A DNA stretch of 64,000 nt, taken from contig OX442319.1 of the NCBI GenBank assembly GCA_949358305.1, positions 6,076,001 through 6,140,000 on the forward strand. The letters run 5' to 3'. The stretch is from Strigamia acuminata (lineage: Eukaryota > Arthropoda > Chilopoda > Geophilomorpha > Linotaeniidae). Each line of letters begins with the position of its first letter. The stretch's first letter is position 1. This document shows, one piece after another, positions 37,867 through 49,817 of this stretch. The translations under genes were made by a program, and so were the position numbers. Under the pieces are notes generated by a model. It ran no database searches and was not told the origin of the DNA. It saw nothing but the letters and a program-made list of their open reading frames with translations.

Positions 37867-39989
37867 CGGCGGTTTGGCGTGGAATTTTGAATTTGATGCG
37901 ATGATAAACTTGAAATTTGGGCTGGTGGAGGACTGAAATGTGATTTGGGTTTTAGGTTTGTTTGGTTATTGTTTGGATTGGATGGATGAATGGAGAATAG
38001 CGCGCAATTATTTGACGCACTCTGGTGAGTTTTGTGTGAATTATTATTTTTTTTAATTTTTTTAAAAAATAAAAAAAATTAATTTGGCGGTAGAATTCGC
38101 TTTTCCCGCCTGGCGACGAACGAGATCTCGCGGGATGACGTTCAAACTCAGCCGGTGGCAACGTGAAAGCCCGCAAGAGAATGCCCTCTGCAATTCAACT
38201 TGGTGCCGTGCAGTGCAGAGGTGCCATACCCGCACTCCGTTCGCCTCCATCGAGTCGCTTGTTGACGCCCAAGAACGCATCCTCAGGTACATGATACAAT
38301 ACATAACTCGTGGACTTCCCTATTGTGTTGATGGTGGGATTTCTTTGCGTGGGGTAAACAAATGCCATTCGAATTGAATTGGTGTTTTGCAGTGAAGCCA
38401 AGTTATTTAAATTTGCTGTCGAGTGCGTTTTTGCGGGTTAAAAGCGGTTTATGCTTTTAATATTGTTGATTGGGGCGTTTTGCGAGATTACAATGCACGA
38501 ATGCAGATGCCTGCACCTTTAGGCGACGCGTTTTGAGATTGAAGGGGGTGCTGAGTCTGCTGACAAATGCAAAGCGGGGTTTCCATTGACCATGGGGAAC
38601 CGAGGGGGAAGTTTCAAGTTTTGAGTGGCTTTGTGAAAGATTTTGGCCGGAGGATTTAAAATACCTGTATCAGTATTGTGCGATGAGTTTGGAAAATATT
38701 CAAGAGTTTTAAGGCTGTGGGAAAAAAAATAGTAAAAAAAAATATTAATAATTGAAAATTTCTATTAATTTTCGTGGTTTATGCTACAAAATTTGAGTTT
38801 AAAGTGTAAACACTGTTAAAAATCCGCCATTTTTTGTAAATTTTTACCTTTTTAATACTTTTGAAAATTTCGACGCAAAACACTCGATCCGGCTGCCGCA
38901 TCGCACAGGCCTTCGCCCGCCCGAAAACCTCACCATTCCCGTGCTCCAATCCAACCTGCTTTAAACGAACCATATACTCAAAACCAGATCATTTCATTAG
39001 CATACATAATCGTTTCCAACTTCAAAAATACTCCAGCCAAGAAAGTTGGCGCCACAAGGCACGCTTACTGGGGTCACAAACCGCCCTCTTGATCTCGCCA
39101 CACTCCACTGACCCCTCGATCATGGGACCCGACGCCCAGAGGAATCATCATCTCTTATCACACCGTCTACGCAAAAAATTAAAAACATTTCTTGTCAGAC
39201 TTGTAACCATTGCAAATTATTTTCACACTTGTCACTTAATGTGCCGTCATAAAATGTTGACTCAAACGGTCAAATTAAAACTCTACGCGTCGTAAATCAA
39301 GTTTGGCGTGATTTATGACCTTTTGGGTGCACTTCCGGTCTGTGTTTATGCCTCGCCCCTTTTTCGCGTACTGCACTCGTCGGCACGCAGCTGGCGGCGC
39401 CCGCGGCAGCTTGTAGTTGCCATAGCGATGCACTGCATCCACTGATGCAACGTTGCCATGCCAACCGGAGCCGTCCAGCTCCCACGCCTCCAGATGCCCG
39501 GTTCGCCCGAGGATGGGAAGGAGAGATCAAAGGGCATGGAGGACGCAGGAGAGGTTCGCGAGTGGCACTTGGACGCTGGATAATCGTGCCAAATATGGTA
39601 AGAAGAATTTGTGATAGTTCTCTGAAGCAAGAATGGTGATGGAACCACTGGTCAGCTCGTTGAGTTACTCGAAATTGTTAAAGAGCAGCGCAGGATTAGG
39701 GGGAAGGGGCAAGAAGTAAATACCCTGGGTCCCAGAGTGTGAAGGTCCCCTTGGGAGAGAAGGCCCCAAGTAATGTATTTACCATATATGTTTAAAATGT
39801 ATTTATAATTACAATTTTGTGTATGAGTGGAATATACTACAAGTGGTGCCTTTTTTAGTGTATTTCAGATCTATTATACATTGAATATGTATAGTCGCAC
39901 AATGTATATACAATAGATCAAAAATATGTTCTCCAAACACGCAGCTACAAACTCAAAAACTCAAGGGTGATTGCTGTCTCCCTATACTG
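37867..39989. other. Spacer, no supported gene
   Basis: A minus frame at 38401-38195 (about 68 codons) has no recognisable domain. 38740-38957 is the left member of an inverted repeat pair whose partner is at about 42260-42485. Near 39370-39560 is a GC-richer stretch with no feature I can name. Confidence 0.4.
38740..38957 (+). repeat. Inverted repeat, left copy
   Basis: About 218 bp, from AATATTAATAATTGAAAATT to CCGTGCTCCAATCCAACC, matched in reverse complement at about 42260-42485 with a few indels. The two copies enclose 3.3 kb with the AATGCAT array and the pogo MITE. Confidence 0.85.
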
Positions 39990-39994
39990 TGGTA

Positions 39995-40509
39995 CACAGT
40001 AAAAGAACAAAAAATGCATGTTTTACAAATGAAAATGCATGTTTTACAAATAAAAATGCCTGTTTTACTAATAAAAATGCCTGTTTTACTAATAAAAATG
40101 CATGTTTTACTAATAAAAATGCATGTTTTACTAATAAAAATGCATGTTTTACTAATAAAAATGCATGTTTTACTAATAAAAATGCATGTTTTACTAATAA
40201 AAATGCATGTTTTACTAATAAAAATGCATGTTTTACTAATAAAAATGCATGTTTTACTAATAAAAATGCATGTTTTACAAATAAAAATGCATGTTTTACA
40301 AATAAAAATGCATGTTTTACAAATAAAAATGCATGTTTCTCACAGAAAATGCATTTTTTCACATGAAAAAGTTTTTTTTCTCACGAAAATGCATTTTTTT
40401 TTTACTTGAAAATGCATTTTTCTCACACGAAAATGCATTTTTTTTTTACTTGAAAATGCATTTTTCTCACACGAAAATGCATTTTTTTTTCTCGCACGAA
40501 AATGCATTA
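39995..40509. repeat. 21-bp AATGCATGTTTTAC satellite with degenerate flank
   Basis: At least 14 near-identical units (AAAAATGCATGTTTTACTAAT) at 40014-40340, then diverged AAAATGCATTTTT units to 40509 and again at 40694-40830. It contains NsiI-type ATGCAT palindromes in every unit. Confidence 0.95.
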
Positions 40510-40693
40510 CAGTCGAAACTCTTTATAACGAATCGCGATATAACGAATTATCAATATAATGAATACCTAAAAATAGCTGGTTTGGTTGGCTGGCCATAGA
40601 ACACCATGTTAAAAAATTTTGATATAACGAATTCTCGTTATAACGAATTGATCTTCGGGGTCCCTCGCGATTCGTTATAAAGAGTTTCGACTG
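40510..40693. mobile_element. pogo/Tc1-mariner-type MITE, 184 bp
   Basis: Perfect 29-bp terminal inverted repeats starting CAGTCGAAACTCTTTATAAC (40510-40538 and 40665-40693), flanked by TA on both sides (40508-40509 and 40694-40695). The TATAACGAA interior repeats are typical of pogo/Tigger-like MITEs. It sits inside the AATGCAT satellite. Confidence 0.9.
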
Positions 40694-42061
40694 TATTTGT
40701 ATGTAAATGCATTTTTTGACACATTATTTCACCGGAAAACGCATAGTTTTGAGTGAAAATGCATTTCCCTCTGCTCAAAATGAATTTATTTCCCTCTGCT
40801 CAAAATAAAAATACATTCTCCCGCGAACAAACGCATTTATTTTTCTTCAAAAAAATTGCGAAGATGTTATTACTGCGAGCATTACTGAATATTCATGACA
40901 CAAACGGATGTTGTCATTCCTGCTCCAGGCCCCCCCAAACCCTTAATCCAGCCCTGTTAAACACTCACTCACACATGTGCCCCACCCAACAGTTTGCACG
41001 CTAACAGAAAACGACTCATCGCTTTACCATTTTCCAATCGCATTTTCAACATATCGCTTTAGAGAAAACTCCCTGGGTGCCCGAAACAACCCACATGTGC
41101 CCAGTCTTGGCCCGGTCCCGGTCCCGGCGGCAATGCTTTAGTTAATGGCTCGCCTCAATTCAACACAACGCTCAGCCTGAGGCCAAATACGGGCCTGCTC
41201 AGTGCCCCTTTGCACCAGCTGCAGGCCCTTCACACGAGTCTCGTTTTCCCAACAAGACACAGCACAACTCCATGACTCCGAATCGACGCTGTGCTTCAGG
41301 TAGGTCTTCCGATTTTGCTTCCGTCGCGTCTTAATTGTGTGATTGCTGGTGTGGCCAGTCGAGGAAAATGGTGGCGAGTCCGTGCGTGACGCAAAATTGC
41401 CTTCGCCCAATTGCTTTTTCACACCTTCACACCCTCGAATTTATTTGCCCTCCCCGTGTGCGTGTGCCGGACACGAGCATGTAATTAGACGCTGGGAAGA
41501 AGAAAACACTTCAACGGTTGTTTCCGCTTGAAAAAATCGACCCGAACCGGTCGAATTGGTTGCTTTTTTTTTTTTTTTTTTGGTGTAAACGGTTTTTCCT
41601 CGTTGGAAATACATTTTTCTCCTTTCCCGCCCAATCTTTCGCTTAAATTTTGCGATTTAGGAAGTTTTCTTTTAAGGTAATGTCCATCCGTCACCTGGGA
41701 CGTTAAATTCTGAATTGCCCGGGGTGAAACGAGGTCTCCTTGTCCTTTTGTTCGTGCCTGGGGTCGCTGAATGATGGGTGGTGGCGCCTGCAGCCACGTT
41801 TTGAATTTGAACGCGTTTATATTGAAAAGGAACCCGAGTTGCCTGGCCTTCTTTTAATGATACTTATCTATGGGGATGTGAAGACGAGTGATGCGGAAAA
41901 AGTGTCTCAGTCGTTCCTTGTGGGTTGTATAGGACGGAAGTGAAGAGGTTTTTGATAGAACCAGGTTTTTTTTTTTTAAATCCTTGTCTCAAGAGAGGTT
42001 GCAAGAATGTTTTGCACCTGCATTGGAGTCCAAGGGCAGTCTTGGGTGTGACATTGTGTTG

Positions 42062-42187
42062 GACAGACGCCACGTGGTCAGGGGAGGGTCAGGAGACGCT
42101 GGACGCAACACAAACGATGAAATTAACCTCCGAAATACACAAGAGACACAAGTTAGTTTTGGTTATAGCTTTATTGTTGTCTAGGGG
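42062..42187. repeat. Fragment shared with the hAT MITE at 14309
   Basis: About 80-85% alike to 14368-14496 by eye. I do not see CAGTGGTTCCCAA termini around it, so it may be an eroded copy or a shared insertion. Confidence 0.65.
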
Positions 42188-42259
42188 TGTGATTTAGGTG
42201 TCGGCCAAAACGGATGTTCAGGTTCCGGCAGACGGCAGAGTCGCCACACCGATCGTTTG

Positions 42260-42485
42260 GGTTGGATTGGAGCACGGGAATGGTGAGGTTTTCGTGCGGG
42301 CGAAAGCCTGTGCGATGCGGCAGCTAGATTGAATGTTTTGCGTCGAATTTTTAAAAAATATTAAAAAGTCAAAAATTTAGAAAAAATGGCGGATTTTTAA
42401 CAGTGTTTACTGTGTACACTTTAAACTCAAATTTTGAAGCATAACCGCGAAAATTAATAGAAATTTTCAATTATTAATATTTTTG
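42260..42485 (-). repeat. Inverted repeat, right copy
   Basis: Reverse complement of about 38740-38957 (see that entry). Confidence 0.85.
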
Positions 42486-42910
42486 GGATTAATTATTTCT
42501 TTGGTTTGTTTTTTAAATTTATTTTAAATTTTATTTTTTTAAAAATTGTTTTAATGCAGAAAATTTAGTTTAGTTTGTTTTATCGACATCATAAATTTGG
42601 AATTTGACTTAATGAATTTCTCCCTTCCAACTGAGAGCCCCCAAAAAAAAACCACATTCTTCCTCCAGGCGGCCAACCAATTACAACGTCATGCTGACCA
42701 CAACACAACACCAAACAACCATAAAATTTCTTACTGCTTCCTCCCATATAGTTCACTGTATTATATTTCAGACCTTTTTTTTCGTTGAAGGCAATTCAGT
42801 TTTCGCGAGGAAAAATAATTTTAAAAAAATTTTGATTGACAGTTGAAATCATTTTCCTAAATAAGAGTTTCCTGGTTTCGTTTCTCTTAGGTTGAGCTGA
42901 GGAGACAGCA

Positions 42911-45368
42911 ATGTCAATGGTTACCTCACCATCACCAGTAGACACCTACAATCATAAAATCTCGGGCATCCCGTGCGTGGCAGCCGCTTCCCGGTACACG
43001 GCGCCAGTTCACATTGACGTGGGAGGAACAATTTACACGTCATCGCTCGAAACATTAACAAAGTAAGTATCCCACGTTGGGGTCGAGTGCATGGCTCGAA
43101 AAAATTAATTTCCACGCTCTCAAACTGTGCACAACACGTATTAAAAAAGCTTTATTGAAATCACAGAAAGCGAGAAGATTTAAAAACCAGTTGACACAAA
43201 TTCAGACACTTTATGTATAAATAAGTTTCCATTAGCTATAATTAAGGTCTATTAAGTCATAAATTACCTGTGTGAGGCTTTGGTGTAACCAAAAACAGCT
43301 TGTAATTGAATTTTACCATATATTGCAACAAGATAAATATGACGAAAAACCAAACCAAACCTTTTCGTTTTATAACTTGTTTCTTGTTTTAGTTTATTCA
43401 TTGTTCAGTCAATCTTTCGAGGCATTTTTGTTTAAGGAAAGTTTTGTTGGTAAATGTAAATGATGGCGGTAATCGGACCGGTTTTCCCACACGTATATGG
43501 TCCATCGAGAGTAGTTGTAGGTAAACTTTGAACTTAGGGGTCACAACTTAATTACAATCTCTACCTCGTACACCTAAGGCAGATCAGGTATTTGTGAGTC
43601 GAGATAACGTTTAAAGAGAGCACGAATTTCGTGAGGAAAATTCTTATTAAATGGATAAACAAAAGTCTGACATGACGCCGTTTAACCCTAAAATTTCTTC
43701 CTGTAGAGCTGAATTCACTTAATCGCTCGATTTCTATCAAAAGAAACATATTTCAATTGATTTTACATGAAATAAAAATTTATTTGTGACTCACGGACGT
43801 TTTAATTCAATAGGAAGAAAATTCTACACTCATTTTACAACTGAACACTGCCAAAGGTCATTATAGTGTCTAATCAATCGTCCAAGTTCAATTTTTCCCT
43901 CCTTTCTAGGGTTGCATCGAATATTCGGTTTATATTCGGTTATTCGGCCTATTCGGTCAAAAAACCGAATATTAAGTACCGTATTCGGCCGAATATCAAC
44001 CTGATATTCGGCCGAATACATAATAATTAGAAAATTAGAATAACTTGCACATTTCAATGGAAAGTTTCGCCTTTTTAGGACAAATACTGATTATGTTACG
44101 TAGTTTCTACTATATAAATTGCATTTCATCAGAAAACTTTATATTTTTCGATGAAAAAATGCAATTTTGACAAAATAATTTTAATTTTGGCTTTACAAAG
44201 TCATGGGGAAAAAGTCATTTTGACGGAGAAAAAGTGACGTTTTTACATTTAAAATGACGTTTTTACATTTAAAATGTCATTTTTACACCAAAATTGTTGT
44301 TTTTACATTTAAAAAGCCATTTTTACATTAAAATTTGCGATTTTAACTGAATTTTTATAGCAAATTTGACTTTTTAAACATAACAACGACATAAAATGGC
44401 TTTTTTCTACAATGAAAAAACACTTTTCCACAATAAACTAACTTCTCCCACCATGAAATAACTTTTTTCACCGCAAATGTATTATTTTTTATTATTCGGT
44501 TATTCAGCCGAATACCGAATATTCGGCCACTGTATTCGGTTCCGAATATTCGGTATTCGGTTATTCGGTTTTTTTAATATTCGGTGCAACCCTACTCTTT
44601 TCACATTGAAATTGAACACTTGACCGCAAATCGAATTGAATTAAACGCATTAGTTGTTGACGCGCCCAAGTTAATTTCGCTCGTATCTTCTTCCTCAGAT
44701 ATTCCGAGTCCAAACTGGCCAGAATGTTCAACGGCAGCATCCCGATCGTTCTCGACAGCTTGAAGCAACACTACTTCATCGACCGAGACGGCAAGATGTT
44801 TCGCCACGTCCTAAACTTCCTACGAACCAACCATTTGTCCGTCCCCGACAGCTTCGACGAACTGGAATTGCTGATAGAAGAAGCGCAATACTACGACATC
44901 CCGGCAATGACTCGCTCGCTGGAATCGCTGCGACGGGAACGTCTAAAAGGTGGTTCGTTGCCCACATCGAGCTCCGAAAGAAAGCACCGTGGGTCCATCT
45001 GTTCGCCGACAAATAGCCACTCGACGGACGAGGACGGCGAAGGAGCGGGATTCGAGTGTGTGGCGCTCAACATTAGTCCTGATTTGGGCGAGCGGATCAT
45101 GGTGAGCGGAGAACGGGCTCTGGTCGATGAGATTTTCTCGGAGATTAGCCAGGCGTTGATGGACTCTCGGTCGGGGGTAGCGTGGAACCAAGACGCTCGC
45201 CATGTGATTCGGTTTCCACTCAATGGATATTGTAAACTCAACTCGATGCAGGCGATAACGCGACTGCTCAATCACGGGTTCAAAATCATGGCGTCGAATG
45301 GAGGTGGTGTGGAAGGACAGCAGTTTTGCGAATATCTGTTTTGTAGAAAGACAGTTTCCATGCGGTGA
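42911..45368 (+). CDS. KCTD15: KCTD1/KCTD15-like BTB domain protein
   Basis: Two exons, 42911-43062 and 44699-45368, in phase, 273 residues. The BTB/T1 domain spans about residues 34-135 (APVHIDVGGTIYTSSLETLT, IVLDSLKQHYFIDRDGKMFR, LELLIEEAQYYDIPAM). An insert follows that is rich in Ser and acidic residues (SSSERKHRGS ... STDEDGEG). The C-terminal domain keeps ISPDLGERIMVSGE, WNQDARHVIRFPLNGYC and FCEYLFCRK. KCTD1/15 are BTB oligomers that repress AP-2 transcription factors; they form pentamers and bind no Cullin strongly. Arthropods usually have one orthologue, so the assignment to 1 versus 15 is not meaningful. The ATG follows a GAGGAGACAGCA context; the first exon is short, and a 1.6-kb intron holds a hAT element. 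Confidence 0.9.
43907..44594. mobile_element. hAT-type non-autonomous element, 688 bp, in KCTD intron
   Basis: Ends TAGGGTTGCATCGAATATTC and the inverted GAATATTCGGTGCAACCCTA-like right end (GTGCAACCCTA). Flanks CTCCTTTC (43899-43906) and CTCTTTTC (44595-44602) agree in 7 of 8 bases. Subterminal TATTCGGTTATTCGG repeats lie at both ends, and a TTTTTACATTTAAAATGACG tandem is inside. There is no transposase. Confidence 0.8.
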
Positions 45369-46284
45369 TTATGGTGCACAGAGGACGAAATTTTATTCGT
45401 TTTGATGGAGAATTAGAGGGGGCAAAGGGCTCTGATGATGATTTGTTATTGGGAAACGTGATAAGTATTTTTGTTTATTTTATTCTTGAGTGAATTAGTC
45501 TCATCGTGGATTCGAGTGCCATATATTGAGTGATAATAATAATACAACATTTTCTATTCTGTATTTTGATTTAAATTAATGATATAATTTAGTTTTCTTT
45601 CAATTATTTAAGTTAAGTTAGTCCAAACTAGTCAGAATTCTATGTAATGACTTTGATATTCGTGACCTTCAATTTTATTTTTATTTTTTACGTTTGAATC
45701 ATTTTTTTTCCTACATTCGTACACTTGTATATGGTTTTCCAATTAAAGAATACCGGTATTTATTTTTGTCATTTGTCAGTTGTCACTTTAATTTTCTCTC
45801 GTAAATAAAAACAAATTACAGCAAGTCCAAAAAGTTAGGAATAATCCACATTTTTATCATTGTTTGAAGGTGTTTTGGCATTTCTGGGAAGCTCTCACTA
45901 AAATAAATAAAAATATTCCCAAAAGAGACATAATTTAGCCCTAAATTGAGCAAAAATATGGATGGAAAGTCTATTGATCAGTCTGAATTGTGATTAAAAA
46001 TTTAATTTCTGTTCTTTTAGTTTTCTCTTTTGTTTCAACTAACTTGTAACCGTGTCTTTGCATTTTAAACCTAATAAAAATTCGTTTTTTATAATTATAT
46101 AATTACATCCAAACCACAAACCAGCAAAATTGTTACTATAAAGCATGCAGCGCCGTCTAGTCGCAGCATTTTTCAATACAACTTCCCTTACTGTCCTCCA
46201 AGAGCGCTATCGTCCTATACCCGCAATGCCATCCAGTAACGAATCAGCAAACCATTCCGCAGCAACCATTCGTTCTATTTATTA
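45369..46284. other. Spacer between KCTD and polyamine oxidase genes
   Basis: 3' UTR of the KCTD gene and AT-rich DNA. 46140-46260 is GC-richer and is the likely 5' UTR of the oxidase gene. Confidence 0.4.
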
Positions 46285-48939
46285 ATGGCCGGCGAAAACG
46301 CACCCGAAGTGAAGCAAGTAGGAGCGGAGGAGCCTGGAGTAAACTGCACTGACATAATCATCGTAGGTGCGGGTTTAGCTGGATTAACTGCCGCGCACTA
46401 CTTGACAGCGAATGGCATCACCGATTTCAAAATTCTGGAGGCTCGGAACAGGATCGGGGGCCGCATTATGACTATCACTTTAGGTTTTTAATTTATTTTA
46501 AACTTTAATTGGCCACATGTTTCAATTCACAGCTGTTTTTGTGCTTGCAGGATCGCAGAGGATTGAATTGGGCGCTAATTGGATCCATGGGGTGCTGGGA
46601 AACCCGATTTACGAGTATGCGCTGGCGAATAAACTCGTCGACATCAACATCGATAAGAAGCCGCACAACGTGGTGGCATCGACCGAACAGGGCAAAAAAA
46701 TACCCATATTGGTGTTACAGGTGAGAAAATGAAGGGGATTTGGATAATAGATGGTTTGTGGTGTTTGTTTTTGTTGGTTTTATGTAAACATTCGGTGGAA
46801 ATTGATTTTTTGGTGGGCATTTGATCGAGTTGGATGGACGGGAAAATGGTTTGGTGTGTCCGCAGCAGATGAACTCGAGTCGGCTGACGGGAAAGATTGT
46901 TTCCGTGGTTTTAAATTGGGTCGATAAATTTAAAAAAATTGAAATAAAAATGTAATTTTTTATTTTATTTTATTTTTTTTTTTGTAAAATGGTTTGAGAT
47001 AACATTTAAATTTATTTTATTGTTTGAAAAGGTTTTTTTTTATGAGATTGTGATCGGGTTGGGTTGACGGGAACAACGGGTTTGTGCGGCCGCAGTAGGC
47101 GAGCTCGAGTCGGCCGGCCCGAAAGCCATTTTCCCATCTCCAATAAATAAATAATAATCCCAAAAAAATAAATATGTCATTGTTTTATTGATTCAAAATG
47201 AACATAAAATATCTCTAAAGATTTTTTTTTTGAGAATTAATAAAAGAAAATCCAAAATAAATTTTATTTTGATAAGACAATCCTAAAAAAAAAAAATTTG
47301 ATATCGATTGATAAAGTCCAAAAAATTCTGAAAAATATTATTTTTTACCATTGCAGGAAGTTTACGAGCAGTATTTTTGGATTTACAAAAAATGCGAGGA
47401 ATATTTTGTATCCAAACATCCGCCAAAGATGGAAAGCGTCGGACAACAAATGCAAGCGGACATCGCGAACTACTTAAGCAGATTCAGCGCGCCGGACGCC
47501 GCGGTTCGGAAAATGATCTTCGATCACCTTCTGAACCGCGAGACGTGCATCAGTGGGTGCCACTCGATGGACGAAATCGACTTGGCCGACTTCGGCGCTT
47601 ATTCCGAACTGCCGGGCGGCAATTTGACCATTCCGCTCGGATTCTCTTCCATACTTAATTTGCTCATTTCCAATTTCGAATCCGAAGAGTGCATACTTAA
47701 AGAGCGTCCGGTTTCGCACATTCGGTGGAAATCCGACGTCGGATTGGTACAAATCGAGTGCGAGAACGGCGAAATCTATCATTCGAAGCACGTGATCGTC
47801 ACGATACCTCTGGGGGTCCTTAAAGCGAATCACGGGCAACTTTTTGAGCCGCCGCTGCCGGACGACAAAATCCATTCCATAGAAAGGCTCGGCTTTGGGA
47901 TAGTCGATAAGATTTTTTTCGAATACGAGCGGCCATTTTTGCACCCGGACATATCGGAAGTGATCAACCTGTGGAATCCGGTCGAGAATAGTGAAAGTGA
48001 CGATATGGCAAAGAATTGGTTCAAGAAAATCTATTCGTTTATGAAAATCAACGACACGTTGTATTTGGCGTGGTTGTCCGGGCGGGAGGCGGAATATGCG
48101 GAAAGTATTACGGCTGAGGAGATAGCCGATGTGTGTACAAATCTTTTAAGGAAGTTTCTTAATGATCCATACGTGCCAAAACCTGTTCGAGTGGTCAGGT
48201 TAGTAGTAGAGAAAAGAAATGTTGATGAAAGTTGAGGCAAATTTGAGAAATTTTTTATGAATTTTGATAAATTTTAACAAAATTTTTATGAATTGTAACA
48301 AAATTTTTATGAATTTTGGCAAATTTAAGAAAATTTTGATATTTTTGGATCTAAAAAGGCAATTTTTTGGATATTTTTGGATCTAAAAAGGCAAATTTTT
48401 AATATTTTTGGATCTAAAGAGGCAATTTTTTTATATTTTTGATTAATTAGTCACATTTTTGAGTCAAAATCTTGACATTTTTTAAGAATTTAGATAAAAT
48501 CAAGCTATTCCCATTTCTAATTATTTATTTTTTCTTATTGCAGGACTCGTTGGTTAAGCGAGCCTTACACCCGCGGATCTTACACAAGTATTCGCACCGG
48601 ATCCAAGCAATCGGATATTGAGAATTTAGCAAAACCAATTTATGTCCATCCATCTGATGCAAAAGTATGTCCAAGCACAATCGAAAAATTAAAGCATTTT
48701 ATTTAGAAAAAGCTTTTTGAATGCAACAAATTCTGAAACTGTATTTATTTTCTTAGCCAACTTTGCTGTTTGCCGGTGAAGCGACTCATCCAACTTTCTT
48801 TTCGACTACTCATGGTGCCTTTGTGTCTGGAAAATGTGCAGCTGAGCTTTTGCTTGATTCCGAAAAGCGCGTTCCCGCTACCGATGACCGAGCTTCGGAG
48901 ATGATGTCTTCGTGGGTTGAAGGATTGTCTTTGAACTAA
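46285..48939 (+). CDS. PAOX: FAD-dependent polyamine/spermine oxidase
   Basis: Five exons in phase: 46285-46483, 46551-46720, 47357-48198, 48544-48664 and 48757-48939, 504 residues. It oxidises (N-acetyl)polyamines with FAD, releasing hydrogen peroxide and an aldehyde. N-terminal dinucleotide motif [18 protein letters not shown] (about 23-40), then [10 protein letters not shown], then [10 protein letters not shown]. The middle holds [12 protein letters not shown] and FEPPLPDDK. The C-terminus has the FAD-contact block [19 protein letters not shown]. No signal peptide or peroxisomal SKL end (it ends SLN), so it is probably cytosolic or nuclear; PAOX and SMOX are not separable here. A broken inverted duplicate lies 16 kb upstream at 28130-30126. 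Confidence 0.9.
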
Positions 48940-49225
48940 AATGTAAAATTTAATTGCATATAAATTATTTATCACTTATTTTAATAAATTTTTTTTTTTT
49001 AAATAAAATAAAATTTTATGTCAGTATTTTATTGCTGGAAATTTGCCTGTAAAAAAAATGTGGGAAAAAATTCCAAGTTGCACATATAAATAAAAATATT
49101 TGTAACTTTTTCAAGTAGATGTGACTTTTGTCACTCTCGAATAATTTCTTTTCGTGTAAGTAGGTCTTGTAAATTCGTAATTAGAAATTGTGACGAACAT
49201 TTTAGAAATTGTCTCGGTTCAGGAT
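48940..49225. other. 3' flank of oxidase gene
   Basis: About 49080-49200 is the part matched by 28130-28260 in the inverted duplicate. No gene seen. Confidence 0.4.
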
Positions 49226-49319
49226 GAGCGACAGCGGATCTGGAGATGACACGAGCGAAGACGACTCGATGGACGCTGGAACAAGTTCAAATAACGTTCT
49301 ATGTAATTCTAGTACCGGT
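49226..49319 (+). CDS. Possible orphan first coding exon
   Basis: An ATG opens a frame MSDSGSGDDTSEDDSMDAG that ends at a fair donor (ACCG|GTGGGT). Acidic, Ser-rich starts like this are common in nuclear proteins. I find no partner exon before the LRR gene and cannot identify it. Confidence 0.25.
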
Positions 49320-49761
49320 GGGTTCACTTACGCAATTTAATCCGCGTCTCGGAGATAGATTTAGCGATTAGATGTAGTTACTGTTGCGTGAATTTATCGT
49401 GAAATAAAAATAGAAAGTTTCCAATTGGGACTGCGTTTAAGATTTTATTTAGAATATCCGAACGTCGGTTAAGCAACAATTATTTATGCGAACAGCAGTG
49501 ATTAAATTTTTATCAATTTTTTGTCAATTTTTTATCCATTTTTTTTGATATTTTTTATATTTTCATATACGTACAGGTTAGCTTCATTTCAAAAGTTTAA
49601 CAAGAATGGGGCATCATTATTTTAAGGATTAAAAATTAATAAAAATGAAACAAATTACTCCCATGCTATTTAATTTATAACACGAGCAAAAAGTTAACGT
49701 CCAGTATACGTTATTGCCAACTTCGTATAAACAATACGTTCACATGTCGTTAACACGCCAA
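49320..49761. other. Upstream region of LRR copy 2
   Basis: AT-rich. From about 49695 it is the conserved LRR-family promoter block (ACGTCCAGTATA, CAACTTCGTATAAACAATAC), also seen at 608-657 on the other strand. Confidence 0.5.
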
Positions 49762-49770
49762 TATATAAAG
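49762..49770 (+). promoter_or_regulatory. TATA box of LRR copy 2
   Basis: TATATAAAG, 48 bp before the second in-frame initiation context and the ATG at 49818. The same block is at 459-476 (minus) for copy 1. Confidence 0.55.
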
Positions 49771-49817
49771 AATTTGTTCCAGACTTGTATCATTCTCATC
49801 TGACCCGCACAGTCGAC

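Larger units (their letters stand above)
40831..42910. other. Spacer upstream of KCTD gene
   Basis: No supported gene. 42062-42187 shares a 125-bp block with the hAT MITE at 14309-14715 (GACGCCACGTGGTCAGGGGA ... GCTTTATTGTTGTCTAGGGG). 42260-42485 is the right member of the inverted repeat pair. Confidence 0.5.

Noticed and set aside
39971-40409. Repetitive frames (NACFTNK, MHVLLIK repeats)
   Set aside because: Same artefact of a 21-bp tandem repeat; no start context or homology.
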